A stretch of DNA of 57,588 nt from Rhodospirillaceae bacterium. Its GTDB lineage: Bacteria; Pseudomonadota; Alphaproteobacteria; Thalassobaculales; Thalassobaculaceae. The stretch covers positions 1 through 57,588 of the forward strand of contig PBMU01000020.1 in NCBI GenBank assembly GCA_002722775.1, read 5' to 3'. The notes below the pieces were generated by a model. That model saw only the letters and a list, made by a program, of their open reading frames with translations, was not told the DNA's origin and searched no databases. This document shows positions 30,772 to 40,178 of this stretch, piece after piece (positions within the stretch are counted from its first letter, which is position 1; each line of letters starts with the position of its first letter). A program made the position numbers and the translations under genes.

Positions 30772-31680
30772 ATGGACGCGGACCCCCTTGACCTTTCTTC
30801 GGAAGAACTTCGCGCTTTCACCCTGAAGCGAGATGGACCAGGTCTATTGCGACTTGCATCGCACGTTGTGGTTGCGGTGATTACCGGAACCGCAGTGATG
30901 ACAGCACGCGGAACGATTCTGGTGGCACCCGCTCTGATTTTGCATGGCATCGTCGTGACTTTCCTATTTTGTCCGTTACATGAGAGCGTTCATCGCACCG
31001 CGTTCCGCACCCCTTGGCTCAATTGGTTAGCTGGTGTTATAGGTGGAACAGTGATTGTCCTGCCGCCCCGATTTTTTCGCTATTTTCACTTCGCACATCA
31101 CCGCCACACACAGATACCAGGCGATGATCCGGAATTGTTGACTCCAAAGCCAACAAGTTGGGCGGGCTACATTTGTGTATTGAGTGGTCTCGAATATTGG
31201 CGTCGCACTGTTGGGGGACTTATGCGCCGCTCGCTGGGGCAGATCGAACTCGCCTACGTTCCGGTGTCCCGCCGCGCTAGCGTCGTCGCAGAAGCCCGTT
31301 GGTTTGTAGCTTTCTACGCCGTGCTCGCGGGTCTCTCTATCGGGTTTGGGAAGGATTGGGCCCTTTGGCTTTGGTTCTATCCAGCGCTTCTTGGTCAACC
31401 GTTCCTGCGGGCCTATCTGCTGGCTGAACACTGGGGTTGCCCTTCCGTTGCGGACAAGTGGGTTAACACTCGCTCAACGGTTTCAAATCCGTTTGTGCGT
31501 TGGCTTGCTTGGAACATGCCTTACCATGCGGAACACCACGCCCATGCGAGTGTGCCGTTTCACGCTCTACCGGCCCTCTCCGAGCGATACACTGAAAAGC
31601 GTAAGGCGGTCTCGTTGGGTTACGCCGTTTTCCACGGCTCGGAAGTCCCAAACTTGATCCGCCATGGCAATGGGATTTGA
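30772..31680 (+). CDS. fatty acid desaturase family protein
   Basis: 302 aa membrane protein with His boxes HESVHR, HFAHHRHTQ, HAEHHAHAS. Confidence 0.9.
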   Translation: MDADPLDLSSEELRAFTLKRDGPGLLRLASHVVVAVITGTAVMTARGTILVAPALILHGIVVTFLFCPLHESVHRTAFRTPWLNWLAGVIGGTVIVLPPRFFRYFHFAHHRHTQIPGDDPELLTPKPTSWAGYICVLSGLEYWRRTVGGLMRRSLGQIELAYVPVSRRASVVAEARWFVAFYAVLAGLSIGFGKDWALWLWFYPALLGQPFLRAYLLAEHWGCPSVADKWVNTRSTVSNPFVRWLAWNMPYHAEHHAHASVPFHALPALSERYTEKRKAVSLGYAVFHGSEVPNLIRHGNGI

Positions 31681-31864
31681 ACTAAACTATATATTACATG
31701 TCATTAGTTTTAGCACCGCAGGCGAATAGCCTCGGTAACTTAGTTATGCGGAATAATTGACGCCGATATGGATCTGGTGATGAGGGTTCGAGTTGGCACG
31801 ACCCTTGTTCTAATTTCTGATCCACGTAGCGTGCAGATTGCACAGCGTTGAGGATCCTTAATCA

Positions 31865-33874
31865 TTAAAGCCTTATGTCGTGCAATGGCGCACTCCAGTT
31901 TTTTGCGCGGGCCATCACGCGCTCTAGGTCCTCTTCCAGCATAAGCCCGGTGGCAATCAATTCCTGCGCAGCAACCTCTATAGCGGCGATATACCCATTC
32001 GCATCACCATAGCGCTTCTCGATTGAGTGTCTCGGATCGCCGGTCGCGCGACGCACGCCCTCAGTCTCAGGCAACGGAAAAGTACTACCGGTAAACTCGT
32101 GCATTGCACCTTCACCGAACAGTCGTGTACGCACGTTCCAGCCTGCATAGGTAGCCAATGGAGCCGCAACCATTGGCACTCGCACCCCGGCAATGTCATT
32201 GCCATCGTTGTCGACTGCCGGAACTAGAATTGGATATCCTTGGGCATCGGTGATCTCGGGAGGAACTTTTGTTTGCACGCCATCACGGGCGTTGGGACCA
32301 TGATCATAGAGTGGTAGGCGGTTTGGTCCCCACGGCGTCGAGGCCCCCGGAATTGCCGGGAACATCGCTCGCCACTGGTCCATCGTAACCAGCGTGCCGT
32401 CCGCGCGCTTGGGGTAGCGGCTCTCGGGTGGCGGTATGGCATCCGTCGCCCATCCGTCTAGTGCGTCAAGCATGGCGCGGAAAAGCATTGAGCTCTGCGC
32501 CACGTTGTTGAGGTTCTGGCAGTTACCGAAGGTCGGAGCACCCTGGTTGGGATCACTCGTATGGTGGATACTGGACCAAAAATAGATCCGGACATTCTCT
32601 GGGAGTGCAATGTCGTTGCCTTGGCTGTTGGTGTGTACTAGCGATCCTCGACGCTGCCAGTATTCGGTTGCTGTCTGGGTGTGGATTACCAACGGATCCG
32701 TCTTCGGCCGTTTAAGGATCGAGTCGTTGAGGCCGGTCAAATGGTCTGTTGTTTGGCTATAAGCAAAGGGAAAGCTGTCGGCGATGTTATCATGGTCCTC
32801 GTATTGCTGACCGGCTGGGACAACTGCATTACAGAACCGGTGGTTGAGGCACATGCGTCCAGCTCCCGCCACGTGGGTCATAACGCCGTCAAAGACCTTT
32901 CGGCCTTTCGCGTCAGAGTTGAAGCCGCGATAGAGCGCATCGCGGATGCATCGACCGGTCTGCGAACGGCCGAAGCAATAAGCCTTCTCGATGCTGTGGA
33001 GCGCCAACGGATTCGCGTCGGTGTGATCATATTTTAGAAAACTTACAAGATCCCGTATTGCGACGTGACCAAGCGCCATGACCAACGGATCGCGCCCGGT
33101 GTACACTAGTTCGTAGATCCAGCCAGGCTCGAAACCGCTGGGAATATGTACGTGGGTGTCCGAGGTTATCAGGGCGGTCTCGGCGCCCTGGAAATCCATT
33201 CCTGGCCCACCCTCGATACGGGCGAAGCACCAGTCTTCAGGTGGCACCGGCTCGCGCTCGTCTTCGGGATAGCGCCGTCGGGTGAGCTCAGCTTGGCTGG
33301 TATCGCGAGAGACCGTGGGGTGACTTCGGGTCGAGGTCCAGCCGGAAAGAGGGAAAGTGGTCTGGCCGTGCTGGGTGGCGATGAACTCAGTACGAACGGA
33401 GCCGGTGAGCGGTGCGTCGCCCAGGGTTGCCACAGGAAGGCACATGGTCATACGTCCGCTGCCTGGCCAGAGATCACCCTGCCAGGCGCCCCAGACGATG
33501 GAATAGCCACGCCGAAGGAGGTAACCGTTGCCGGCGTGAAGTGCGGAGATCGGATCATTGCAGGCTGGTGCGTCGTTGAAGTATTGCAGCACCCGTTTGT
33601 TACCCCGGTTACCGTAATCGAAAAAAATCCGCTGGTTACCGCGTCCTGGGTCTGTGGGGCGAAGGATGGAGATCTCGGCGGCGAATTCGACTAGCCCGTC
33701 CGAATCTTGGGGCGCCTTGTCTAAATCGATAATCCCAGCCTGCGCGTGGTCGTTGGGGTCAACCTTGTAATGTGCCCAACCGTCGAGCCTTTCGTAGGTT
33801 CCGGTCGCCTCATAGGTCATTCTCTCGGCGAATGGCCGAACCCGCGTAATGTCGATCTCAATGCGATTGGTCAT
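31865..33874 (-). CDS. alpha/beta hydrolase domain-containing protein (large, ~669 aa)
   Basis: MTNRIEIDITRVRPFAERMTYEATGTYERLDGWAHYKVDP..., FFDYGNRGNKR, YCFGRSQTGRCIRDALYRGFN nucleophile-elbow region; start reassigned to 33874. Confidence 0.82.
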   Translation of the reverse strand: MTNRIEIDITRVRPFAERMTYEATGTYERLDGWAHYKVDPNDHAQAGIIDLDKAPQDSDGLVEFAAEISILRPTDPGRGNQRIFFDYGNRGNKRVLQYFNDAPACNDPISALHAGNGYLLRRGYSIVWGAWQGDLWPGSGRMTMCLPVATLGDAPLTGSVRTEFIATQHGQTTFPLSGWTSTRSHPTVSRDTSQAELTRRRYPEDEREPVPPEDWCFARIEGGPGMDFQGAETALITSDTHVHIPSGFEPGWIYELVYTGRDPLVMALGHVAIRDLVSFLKYDHTDANPLALHSIEKAYCFGRSQTGRCIRDALYRGFNSDAKGRKVFDGVMTHVAGAGRMCLNHRFCNAVVPAGQQYEDHDNIADSFPFAYSQTTDHLTGLNDSILKRPKTDPLVIHTQTATEYWQRRGSLVHTNSQGNDIALPENVRIYFWSSIHHTSDPNQGAPTFGNCQNLNNVAQSSMLFRAMLDALDGWATDAIPPPESRYPKRADGTLVTMDQWRAMFPAIPGASTPWGPNRLPLYDHGPNARDGVQTKVPPEITDAQGYPILVPAVDNDGNDIAGVRVPMVAAPLATYAGWNVRTRLFGEGAMHEFTGSTFPLPETEGVRRATGDPRHSIEKRYGDANGYIAAIEVAAQELIATGLMLEEDLERVMARAKNWSAPLHDIRL

Positions 33875-33898
33875 GGTTTCTTTCCGTCTCTTTGACAC

Positions 33899-35302
33899 TT
33901 GAAGCTTAGCACCAAGCTGGCTTTATTCGACAGGTTGGGTGCTTTAGTGCATACAGGGACTAACCTCTCTGTTGCCCCATGGGAACCGCTCTCTGTGCCG
34001 ACGTTCGACCGAAATCCCGCGGATCTTGGAATTTCAGAGTGCGCGCGTTTGCTCGCTTGTGGCGAGCTAAACTCGCGCGCGTTGGTTGATGCCTGCCTCC
34101 AACGGATCGGGGGCGAAGGAAAAATGTTGAATGCCTTCATCCACGTCGACGGTGACATGGCGCGAGCCGAAGCTGATTTGAGTGACTTACGCCGGGCTGA
34201 GTGCAGCCCATTGTCACCACTCGACGGAGTTCCCATCGCTTTGAAGGACAATATCGATGTGATCGGTCTTCCAACCACAAATGGGCTGGGTACGTCGTGG
34301 ATGCCGTCGCAGGATGCGGGCGTTGTCACGCTGCTGCGTGAGCGAGGCATTGTGCTGATCGGTAAGACTAATATGCACGAGGGTGCCTTGGGCGCGACAA
34401 CCGACAATCCGCATCACGGGCGCACTGAGAACCCGGCAGTTCCCGGACACACGCCAGGTGGCAGTAGCGGCGGATCGGGCGCAGCCGTCGCGGCCCGGCT
34501 ATGCCCTGGCGCGCTCGGCACAGATACAATGGGTTCGGTCCGCGTACCGGCGGCCTATTGCGGTATCGTCGGCTTTAAGCCGTCTCGCGGATACTGGCCA
34601 ATTAGTGGTGTGGCTCCTCTGGTGACAGAACTCGACACAGTTGGCCCAATGACGCGCACGGTCGAGGATACTGCTATGCTGATCGATTTACCGATTGAGC
34701 GCATCGATTTGGAAGAGATAGTGCTCGCTACATTGGAGAACTTCGATGGCGCTGATGTTGAGCCCAACGCGTGGAATATCTATCAAGAAGCGCTAGCCCG
34801 TCTTCGATTTGCGGGTGCGACAATTCGGCCCATGAAGTTGTCCGACTTCGATCCCTCCGCAGCGCGTCGGGTTGGCTTTATGGTCTCCGAAGTCGAGGCA
34901 ATGGTGGCACATGAAAGCATGATGGAGGCTTGCTCCGACGCTTTTTCGCCCGAATTCCGATCTATGTTGGATTTCGGCGCGCGTCTGCCAGCGGCGCGTT
35001 ACGTAAAGGCGAAGCGCTCGTTGGCCCGCGTGGGTAGAGTATTCTCGGAGATCTTGGACGAGGCCGACGCAATCATCAGCCTGACAGGTCCGCAGATGGC
35101 CTTCCCTTTCGACGATGAAGTGCCGGTGACCCAGGCCGATTTCACCGCCCCGGCTAATTTCGCGGGTTGCCCGAGCGTGTCGTTGCCGATTCTTGTCGCA
35201 GAGAGCGCCCGCCCGGTGGGCTTGCAGGTAATGGCGGGGATTGGCCGCGATGCGGACCTAGTTGGTATCGCTGCCGCAATTGAGAAAATCCTCGATACTT
35301 GA
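33899..35302 (+). CDS. amidase (amidase signature family)
   Basis: 467 aa; LDGVPIALKDNIDV, GKTNMHEGALGATTDN, GGSSGGSGAAVAARLCPGALGTDTMGSVRVPAAYCGIVGFKPS. Confidence 0.94.
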   Translation: MKLSTKLALFDRLGALVHTGTNLSVAPWEPLSVPTFDRNPADLGISECARLLACGELNSRALVDACLQRIGGEGKMLNAFIHVDGDMARAEADLSDLRRAECSPLSPLDGVPIALKDNIDVIGLPTTNGLGTSWMPSQDAGVVTLLRERGIVLIGKTNMHEGALGATTDNPHHGRTENPAVPGHTPGGSSGGSGAAVAARLCPGALGTDTMGSVRVPAAYCGIVGFKPSRGYWPISGVAPLVTELDTVGPMTRTVEDTAMLIDLPIERIDLEEIVLATLENFDGADVEPNAWNIYQEALARLRFAGATIRPMKLSDFDPSAARRVGFMVSEVEAMVAHESMMEACSDAFSPEFRSMLDFGARLPAARYVKAKRSLARVGRVFSEILDEADAIISLTGPQMAFPFDDEVPVTQADFTAPANFAGCPSVSLPILVAESARPVGLQVMAGIGRDADLVGIAAAIEKILDT

Positions 35303-35315
35303 ATAGGAGTCGGCT

Positions 35316-36119
35316 ATGCCGGTTTTGCGCATCAACGATCATGACATGTACTACGAGGTTCACGGGGAAGGTGAACCGTTGATCTGTTCCGGCGGATGGG
35401 GGACGTTCTGCCACGGCGATGCCGGCCATTTACCGCGTGGTTTGGTCGACCACTACCGCGTTGTGATTTTCGATCACCGAGGAATTGGCCAGTCGACTGA
35501 CAACTTCGCGGTGCCGTCAACCACCAAACTCTACGCCGACGACGTAATCGCTCTGGTCAATCATCTAGGCATAGAACGCGCGCATTTCGTTGGCATTATC
35601 GGGATCGGTGCCTGTATCTTCCAAGAGATTGCGATCCAGCGACCCAATCTGGTCCGAAGCCTTGTGAACACGGGAACCTGGTCGCGACCGGACACTAAGT
35701 TCATTGATCAATTAAATCTTTGGCTCGACCTGCACCGGATGATGGGCTTCGAGGCATTCCAGCGCATGGTGGTGATGGAGGCCTTTGATCCCAAGTTCTA
35801 TTCCACGCGCAAAGACAGCCTGCTCGGTCCCGACGGTGGTTGGCGAGACCTTAACGGTCATATTGAAACCCACGAACGTTTATCCGAAGCAGGATTGTCC
35901 CATAATACGCTCGACCGCTTGGAGAGCATCACCGCTCCGACACTAGTCATGCACAACGGACTGGATTTTATCACTGCGCCAAGGCTTACCATCCCGGTTG
36001 AGCAAGGGATTCCAGGAGCGAGGGGTCACTGGATGCCAGAGGCTGCGCACGTAGTGACGGGTCGAAAGGCGCGCGCGGAGTTCTGCGACGTGCTTCTAAA
36101 TTTCCTGGCAGAATATTGA
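35316..36119 (+). CDS. alpha/beta fold hydrolase
   Basis: 267 aa; YYEVHGEGEPLICSGGWG, VIFDHRGIGQSTDN, DDVIALVNHLGIERAHFVG, PEAAHVV. Confidence 0.88.
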   Translation: MPVLRINDHDMYYEVHGEGEPLICSGGWGTFCHGDAGHLPRGLVDHYRVVIFDHRGIGQSTDNFAVPSTTKLYADDVIALVNHLGIERAHFVGIIGIGACIFQEIAIQRPNLVRSLVNTGTWSRPDTKFIDQLNLWLDLHRMMGFEAFQRMVVMEAFDPKFYSTRKDSLLGPDGGWRDLNGHIETHERLSEAGLSHNTLDRLESITAPTLVMHNGLDFITAPRLTIPVEQGIPGARGHWMPEAAHVVTGRKARAEFCDVLLNFLAEY

Positions 36120-36313
36120 ATGATACGTTTCTTGCGCGGGAGTTTTGCCGCTTGTCTTTTCCAACAACAGCCTGAAAATTCTGCTTTGTCTCTATCGACT
36201 TGGTCCAACCCGGCGGGTGGTGGTGTGGATACGCTGTGTGTCTTTGCGTAATGGGTATTTGGGCGACCACATTCGGAACGCCAAATGGACCATGACTAGT
36301 TTAGAACACACTC

Positions 36314-37123
36314 ATGTTCGATGATCCTACATTATACGCCGCTATATCGCTCGCCTGGAAGATTCTGGCGGCGGCGGGTATTATCATCGTGACGGGCCGT
36401 ATAGCGCGCCATGCAGGGCCGGTACTGACCGGCGTTCTTATTGCGATTCCGATTAATGCCGGACCCGGACTGTTCTTCATCGCGCTCGTCCTCGACCGCC
36501 AGTTTGTGGTTGATGGCGTGGTCTACAGCATGGCCGGTGCCGGGGCGGTACTTGTTTATCTTACGCTTTTAGTACAGGTGACCCGTTGGCGGAACTTTTA
36601 CATGGCGCTAGTGATTGGCCTCGTTGGTTGGACTGCCGCGGCCTGGTTCATCTCTAATCGTGATCTCGATGTGTTGGACGCAGTGGGTTTCGTCTTCATA
36701 GGCGCAGTTTTTGCGGTGGTGTTTCAAAGAAAGGCGACCAGTGCCTTAGCCGAGGTGGCAATACCTGCCGGGTGGCGCTATTTGATAGTACGAGGACTAA
36801 TAGCAGGTTCGCTCGTTGCCGCGATCGCGACCGCCGCGCCGATGATTGGCGCAGAAGCTGCCGGCTTGTTAATCAGCTTTCCAACTTTGCTCTTGACCAC
36901 CGGTTGGATGCTGAATGGCTACTACGGGCTCGATTTCGTCGCCCGGACCTACGGGGCCGCCCGAAAGGGGTTGGCACTCTACGTGGCATTCTGCCTTATA
37001 GCGCTCCAGTTTCTTGAGTTTATGACGCCGCCGCTCGCGATCCTCACTGCCTTCTTTGCAGTCTCCGTCCTGGGTGGGGGCTTCGCGGCGATTTTTCTAC
37101 AACTGCGCCCCCGCAGTCTTTGA
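36314..37123 (+). CDS. integral membrane protein, candidate transporter with an internal repeat
   Basis: 269 aa, highly hydrophobic. GPVLTGVLIAIP (residues 35-46) and GAEAAGLLISFP (179-190) resemble each other. Confidence 0.75.
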   Translation: MFDDPTLYAAISLAWKILAAAGIIIVTGRIARHAGPVLTGVLIAIPINAGPGLFFIALVLDRQFVVDGVVYSMAGAGAVLVYLTLLVQVTRWRNFYMALVIGLVGWTAAAWFISNRDLDVLDAVGFVFIGAVFAVVFQRKATSALAEVAIPAGWRYLIVRGLIAGSLVAAIATAAPMIGAEAAGLLISFPTLLLTTGWMLNGYYGLDFVARTYGAARKGLALYVAFCLIALQFLEFMTPPLAILTAFFAVSVLGGGFAAIFLQLRPRSL

Positions 37124-37187
37124 CCGTTACGAGCGTTCATGATCATATAAACTGGCGGATCCTTGGACGACACTCTGGGAGGCATTA

Positions 37188-38012
37188 ATGGCCATAGAAC
37201 AGCTCGACTCATCGACGGAAAACCCCTTTGCCTTTGATATCGCGACAGCCAGTCCGGCAAGGCTGCGTGGCATCTTCCGTTCTGGCGCTTATCGTGGGAC
37301 CACTGCGAACATGGCGAATGGCTTTACTCAGGGCAATTTGGCAATCATTCCGGAGTGCCATGCACTGGCCTTCGCCAGGTTCTGCCAGCGCAATCCAAAG
37401 CCGTGCCCGATCGTCGGCATTTCCGACACCGGTGACCCGACGTTGCGCACGCTCGGTGAAGACATTGATATCCGCACTGACGTACCAAGCTATAACATTT
37501 ACCGTGACGGAAAGTTCACTGAGTCCGTGGTCGAGATCACCGATTTCTGGCGTGAGGACTCGGTTGCTTTCATACTCGGTTGCTCGTTCTCCTTTGAGGA
37601 GGCCTTGATGCAGGCTCGAGTTCCTATGCGGCACATGGAAATTGACCGTGTGGTGCCGATGTATAAGACCTCGATAGAACTCCAGCCAGCGGGGCCGTTC
37701 CGGGGAACCATGGTTGTCTCGATGAGACCTATGTCGATGGAGGACGCGATCCGGGCCTCGGCAGTTACCGCGCGCTACCCGCATACCCACGGAATGCCCG
37801 TGCATATTGGTGACCCAGCGACCATAGGCATCACGGATCTTGACGATCCGGATTGGGGTGAGCCTACGGAGTTTCGCGACGGGGAGATCCCGGTGTTTTG
37901 GGCGTGTGGCGTCACACCGCAGAACGTTGTTCATGCGGCTGGTATTCCGGTAGTGGTAACCCATACGCCAGGGTCTATGCTAATTACTGATATTCCGAGC
38001 GCGATAAGCTAG
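37188..38012 (+). CDS. PF07286 (DUF1445) putative hydro-lyase / D-glutamate cyclase family protein
   Basis: 274 aa; ARLRGIFRSGAYRGTTANMANGFTQGNLAIIPECHALAFARFCQRNPKPCPI, FILGCSFSFEEALM, VFWACGVTPQNVV, HTPGSMLITDI. Confidence 0.9.
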   Translation: MAIEQLDSSTENPFAFDIATASPARLRGIFRSGAYRGTTANMANGFTQGNLAIIPECHALAFARFCQRNPKPCPIVGISDTGDPTLRTLGEDIDIRTDVPSYNIYRDGKFTESVVEITDFWREDSVAFILGCSFSFEEALMQARVPMRHMEIDRVVPMYKTSIELQPAGPFRGTMVVSMRPMSMEDAIRASAVTARYPHTHGMPVHIGDPATIGITDLDDPDWGEPTEFRDGEIPVFWACGVTPQNVVHAAGIPVVVTHTPGSMLITDIPSAIS

Positions 38013-38585
38013 AGGCTCGCTAGTCCATACTGGTCGTTCCGGCGACTCTCGCTAACCCTTGCGAACGTCTCCACAATGGCAGCTGTCTCGGTACTTTGGC
38101 ATTATTGTCCTCCAGGATGTTTGCTCAGAGTCTGATTTTACGGACCGCGTTCTGCAGAGTTTATGTAATCACGCTGGACTGAGTCTTGAGGCCGCTGTTT
38201 TCTTTTAGCAAGCAACGTCACTATTTCCGAAAAGCTTCGCCCATTCGGCGTAGAAGAAGTGGTGACAAGAGCCGGGTCCCGTCCACCGGTGCAATCTTTA
38301 GGAAATCCAATTGTCGGTTCTCGCCACCGACAATGTCGATGGTCTCCGTTCGCGCCTTTAAACCTTTTTAGCGACTAACATGCGCAAAATACCAGGCATT
38401 CCCGCCGATCAATAGATTGAATTCCGGGATGTATCCTTTAGCCTTTTCTTTGCTAGGTGAGCGTCAAATATCTGCGGCACGTTACAGAACAAAAATGAAG
38501 GACCGGTCGGCTACTGCATTGCTGCGATGGCGAGGGCGTCTTATCCTGTTATTGAAACCAGTCCGAAAGCCGCCGGGAGCCCTTC

Positions 38586-40175
38586 ATGTCCTTGACCCAT
38601 TCACCCGTCCGCGCGGTTGGCGGCATGGCAGCGTCCGCTCACCCCCTTGCTTCGGCAGCGGGCGCAGAAATGTTGCGAAATGGCGGCAATGCCTTTGATG
38701 CTGTAATTGCGATTACTGCGACTCTGAATGTGGTCGAACCATTCATGTCAGGTCTTGCGGGACAAGGTGGTGCCACCGTCTGGTCGGCCGCTGATCAACG
38801 GATGCGCTGTCTTGATTTCATTACCCCAGTGCCCAAACTATTCGATTCCGCGGGACTAGAGCGCGAGGCGGTTAACACGGGCCCTATGGCGAGCGGAGCT
38901 CCGGGGAATCTCGCCGGTTGGTGCACAATGCTCGATACCTATGGGACGATGTCGTTGGCCGAGGTGCTCGCCCCTGCGATTCGACATGCACGTGACGGCT
39001 TCCCCGTTTCCGCCTTGTATGCCGCGATGGCGACCGACACCAAAAAGCGCGCTGTGACGCCAGAATGGGCAAAAGTCTACCTTCCAGTTGACGGTGAATG
39101 CACATCCGGTTGGATCCTGCTCCAGCCGAGACTTGCCGACACTCTGGAGGCGATAGCATCCGAGGGGGCGAGACACTTGCATGGTGGGGCCCTTGGCCAG
39201 GCGATGGTGGATCATATCGCTGAGCTGGGCGGGTGTCTTTCTATGGAGGACCTGGAGGCGGTCAAACCCGCATGGCAAGTGCCTTTTGCGGCCGGATATA
39301 GGGACTTGCTGGTGTACACCACTCCACCGCCCGCGGAGTCCTTTCAGTTCCCGTTGACGTTGCGGATTCTTGACGGATTCGATCTGGGAGAAATGGATCA
39401 CGTCGGTGTTGATCATCTGGATACCGTGTTACGCGCCATCCGGGTTGCTGCAGAGAAGCGGATCAACAACAACAATCGCCCCGTCGTTGATATCGAAGCA
39501 TTGCTTGCTGAAGAAAACGTCGAGCCGATGCGCCGTCGCGTGCGCGATCCGGAACCGATTACCGCACGAACCGAGCAGTTTGGCGATCCGCTGCCTCCAC
39601 ATGTCGCCGAAGGACGTTCGCACACCACATCGGTCTCGGTCGCCGACAAACACGGCAATATGGTTTGCCTTACCCAGAGCCACGGTTCACCCTGGGGGTC
39701 GACCGTGGTTATTCCGGATACCGGGGTCTGTATGAACAACTTCCTTAACTGGGGTGATTTGAACCCAGCCTCACCGAACCGGCTGTTGGGCGGCAAGCGG
39801 TGGGCAATGTGTTTGACACCCTCAATTTCGACGCGGAATGGGCAGCCGGTTCTTGCACTTGGTACGCCTGGAAGCTACGGGATAATGCAGACCCAGACTC
39901 AAGCTATGGTCCACTATTTGGATTTTGGCTTGAACCTGCGCCAGGCAATTGAGGCTCCTAGGGCGCGTCTATTCGATGGACGCCGTGTCGTGCTGGAAGA
40001 ACGGGTCGCCTCTTCCGTCGTGGAGGCACTCCGCGGACGCGGTCATGAGATTGAACCCGGCGGGCCCTACACTATGCAGTGTGGCGGCATGCAAGCCGTC
40101 TCGCGCGACCCCGCGACCGGGGCGTTGGCCGGGACTGCTGATCCGCGGCGGGATGGGGTCGCTGTCGGCGTCTGA
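38586..40175 (+). CDS. gamma-glutamyltransferase family protein
   Basis: 529 aa; ASAAGAEMLRNGGNAFDAVIAITATLNVVEPFMSGLAGQGGATVW, HTTSVSVADKHGNMVCLTQSHGSPWGSTVV. Confidence 0.93.
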   Translation: MSLTHSPVRAVGGMAASAHPLASAAGAEMLRNGGNAFDAVIAITATLNVVEPFMSGLAGQGGATVWSAADQRMRCLDFITPVPKLFDSAGLEREAVNTGPMASGAPGNLAGWCTMLDTYGTMSLAEVLAPAIRHARDGFPVSALYAAMATDTKKRAVTPEWAKVYLPVDGECTSGWILLQPRLADTLEAIASEGARHLHGGALGQAMVDHIAELGGCLSMEDLEAVKPAWQVPFAAGYRDLLVYTTPPPAESFQFPLTLRILDGFDLGEMDHVGVDHLDTVLRAIRVAAEKRINNNNRPVVDIEALLAEENVEPMRRRVRDPEPITARTEQFGDPLPPHVAEGRSHTTSVSVADKHGNMVCLTQSHGSPWGSTVVIPDTGVCMNNFLNWGDLNPASPNRLLGGKRWAMCLTPSISTRNGQPVLALGTPGSYGIMQTQTQAMVHYLDFGLNLRQAIEAPRARLFDGRRVVLEERVASSVVEALRGRGHEIEPGGPYTMQCGGMQAVSRDPATGALAGTADPRRDGVAVGV

Positions 40176-40178
40176 GAG

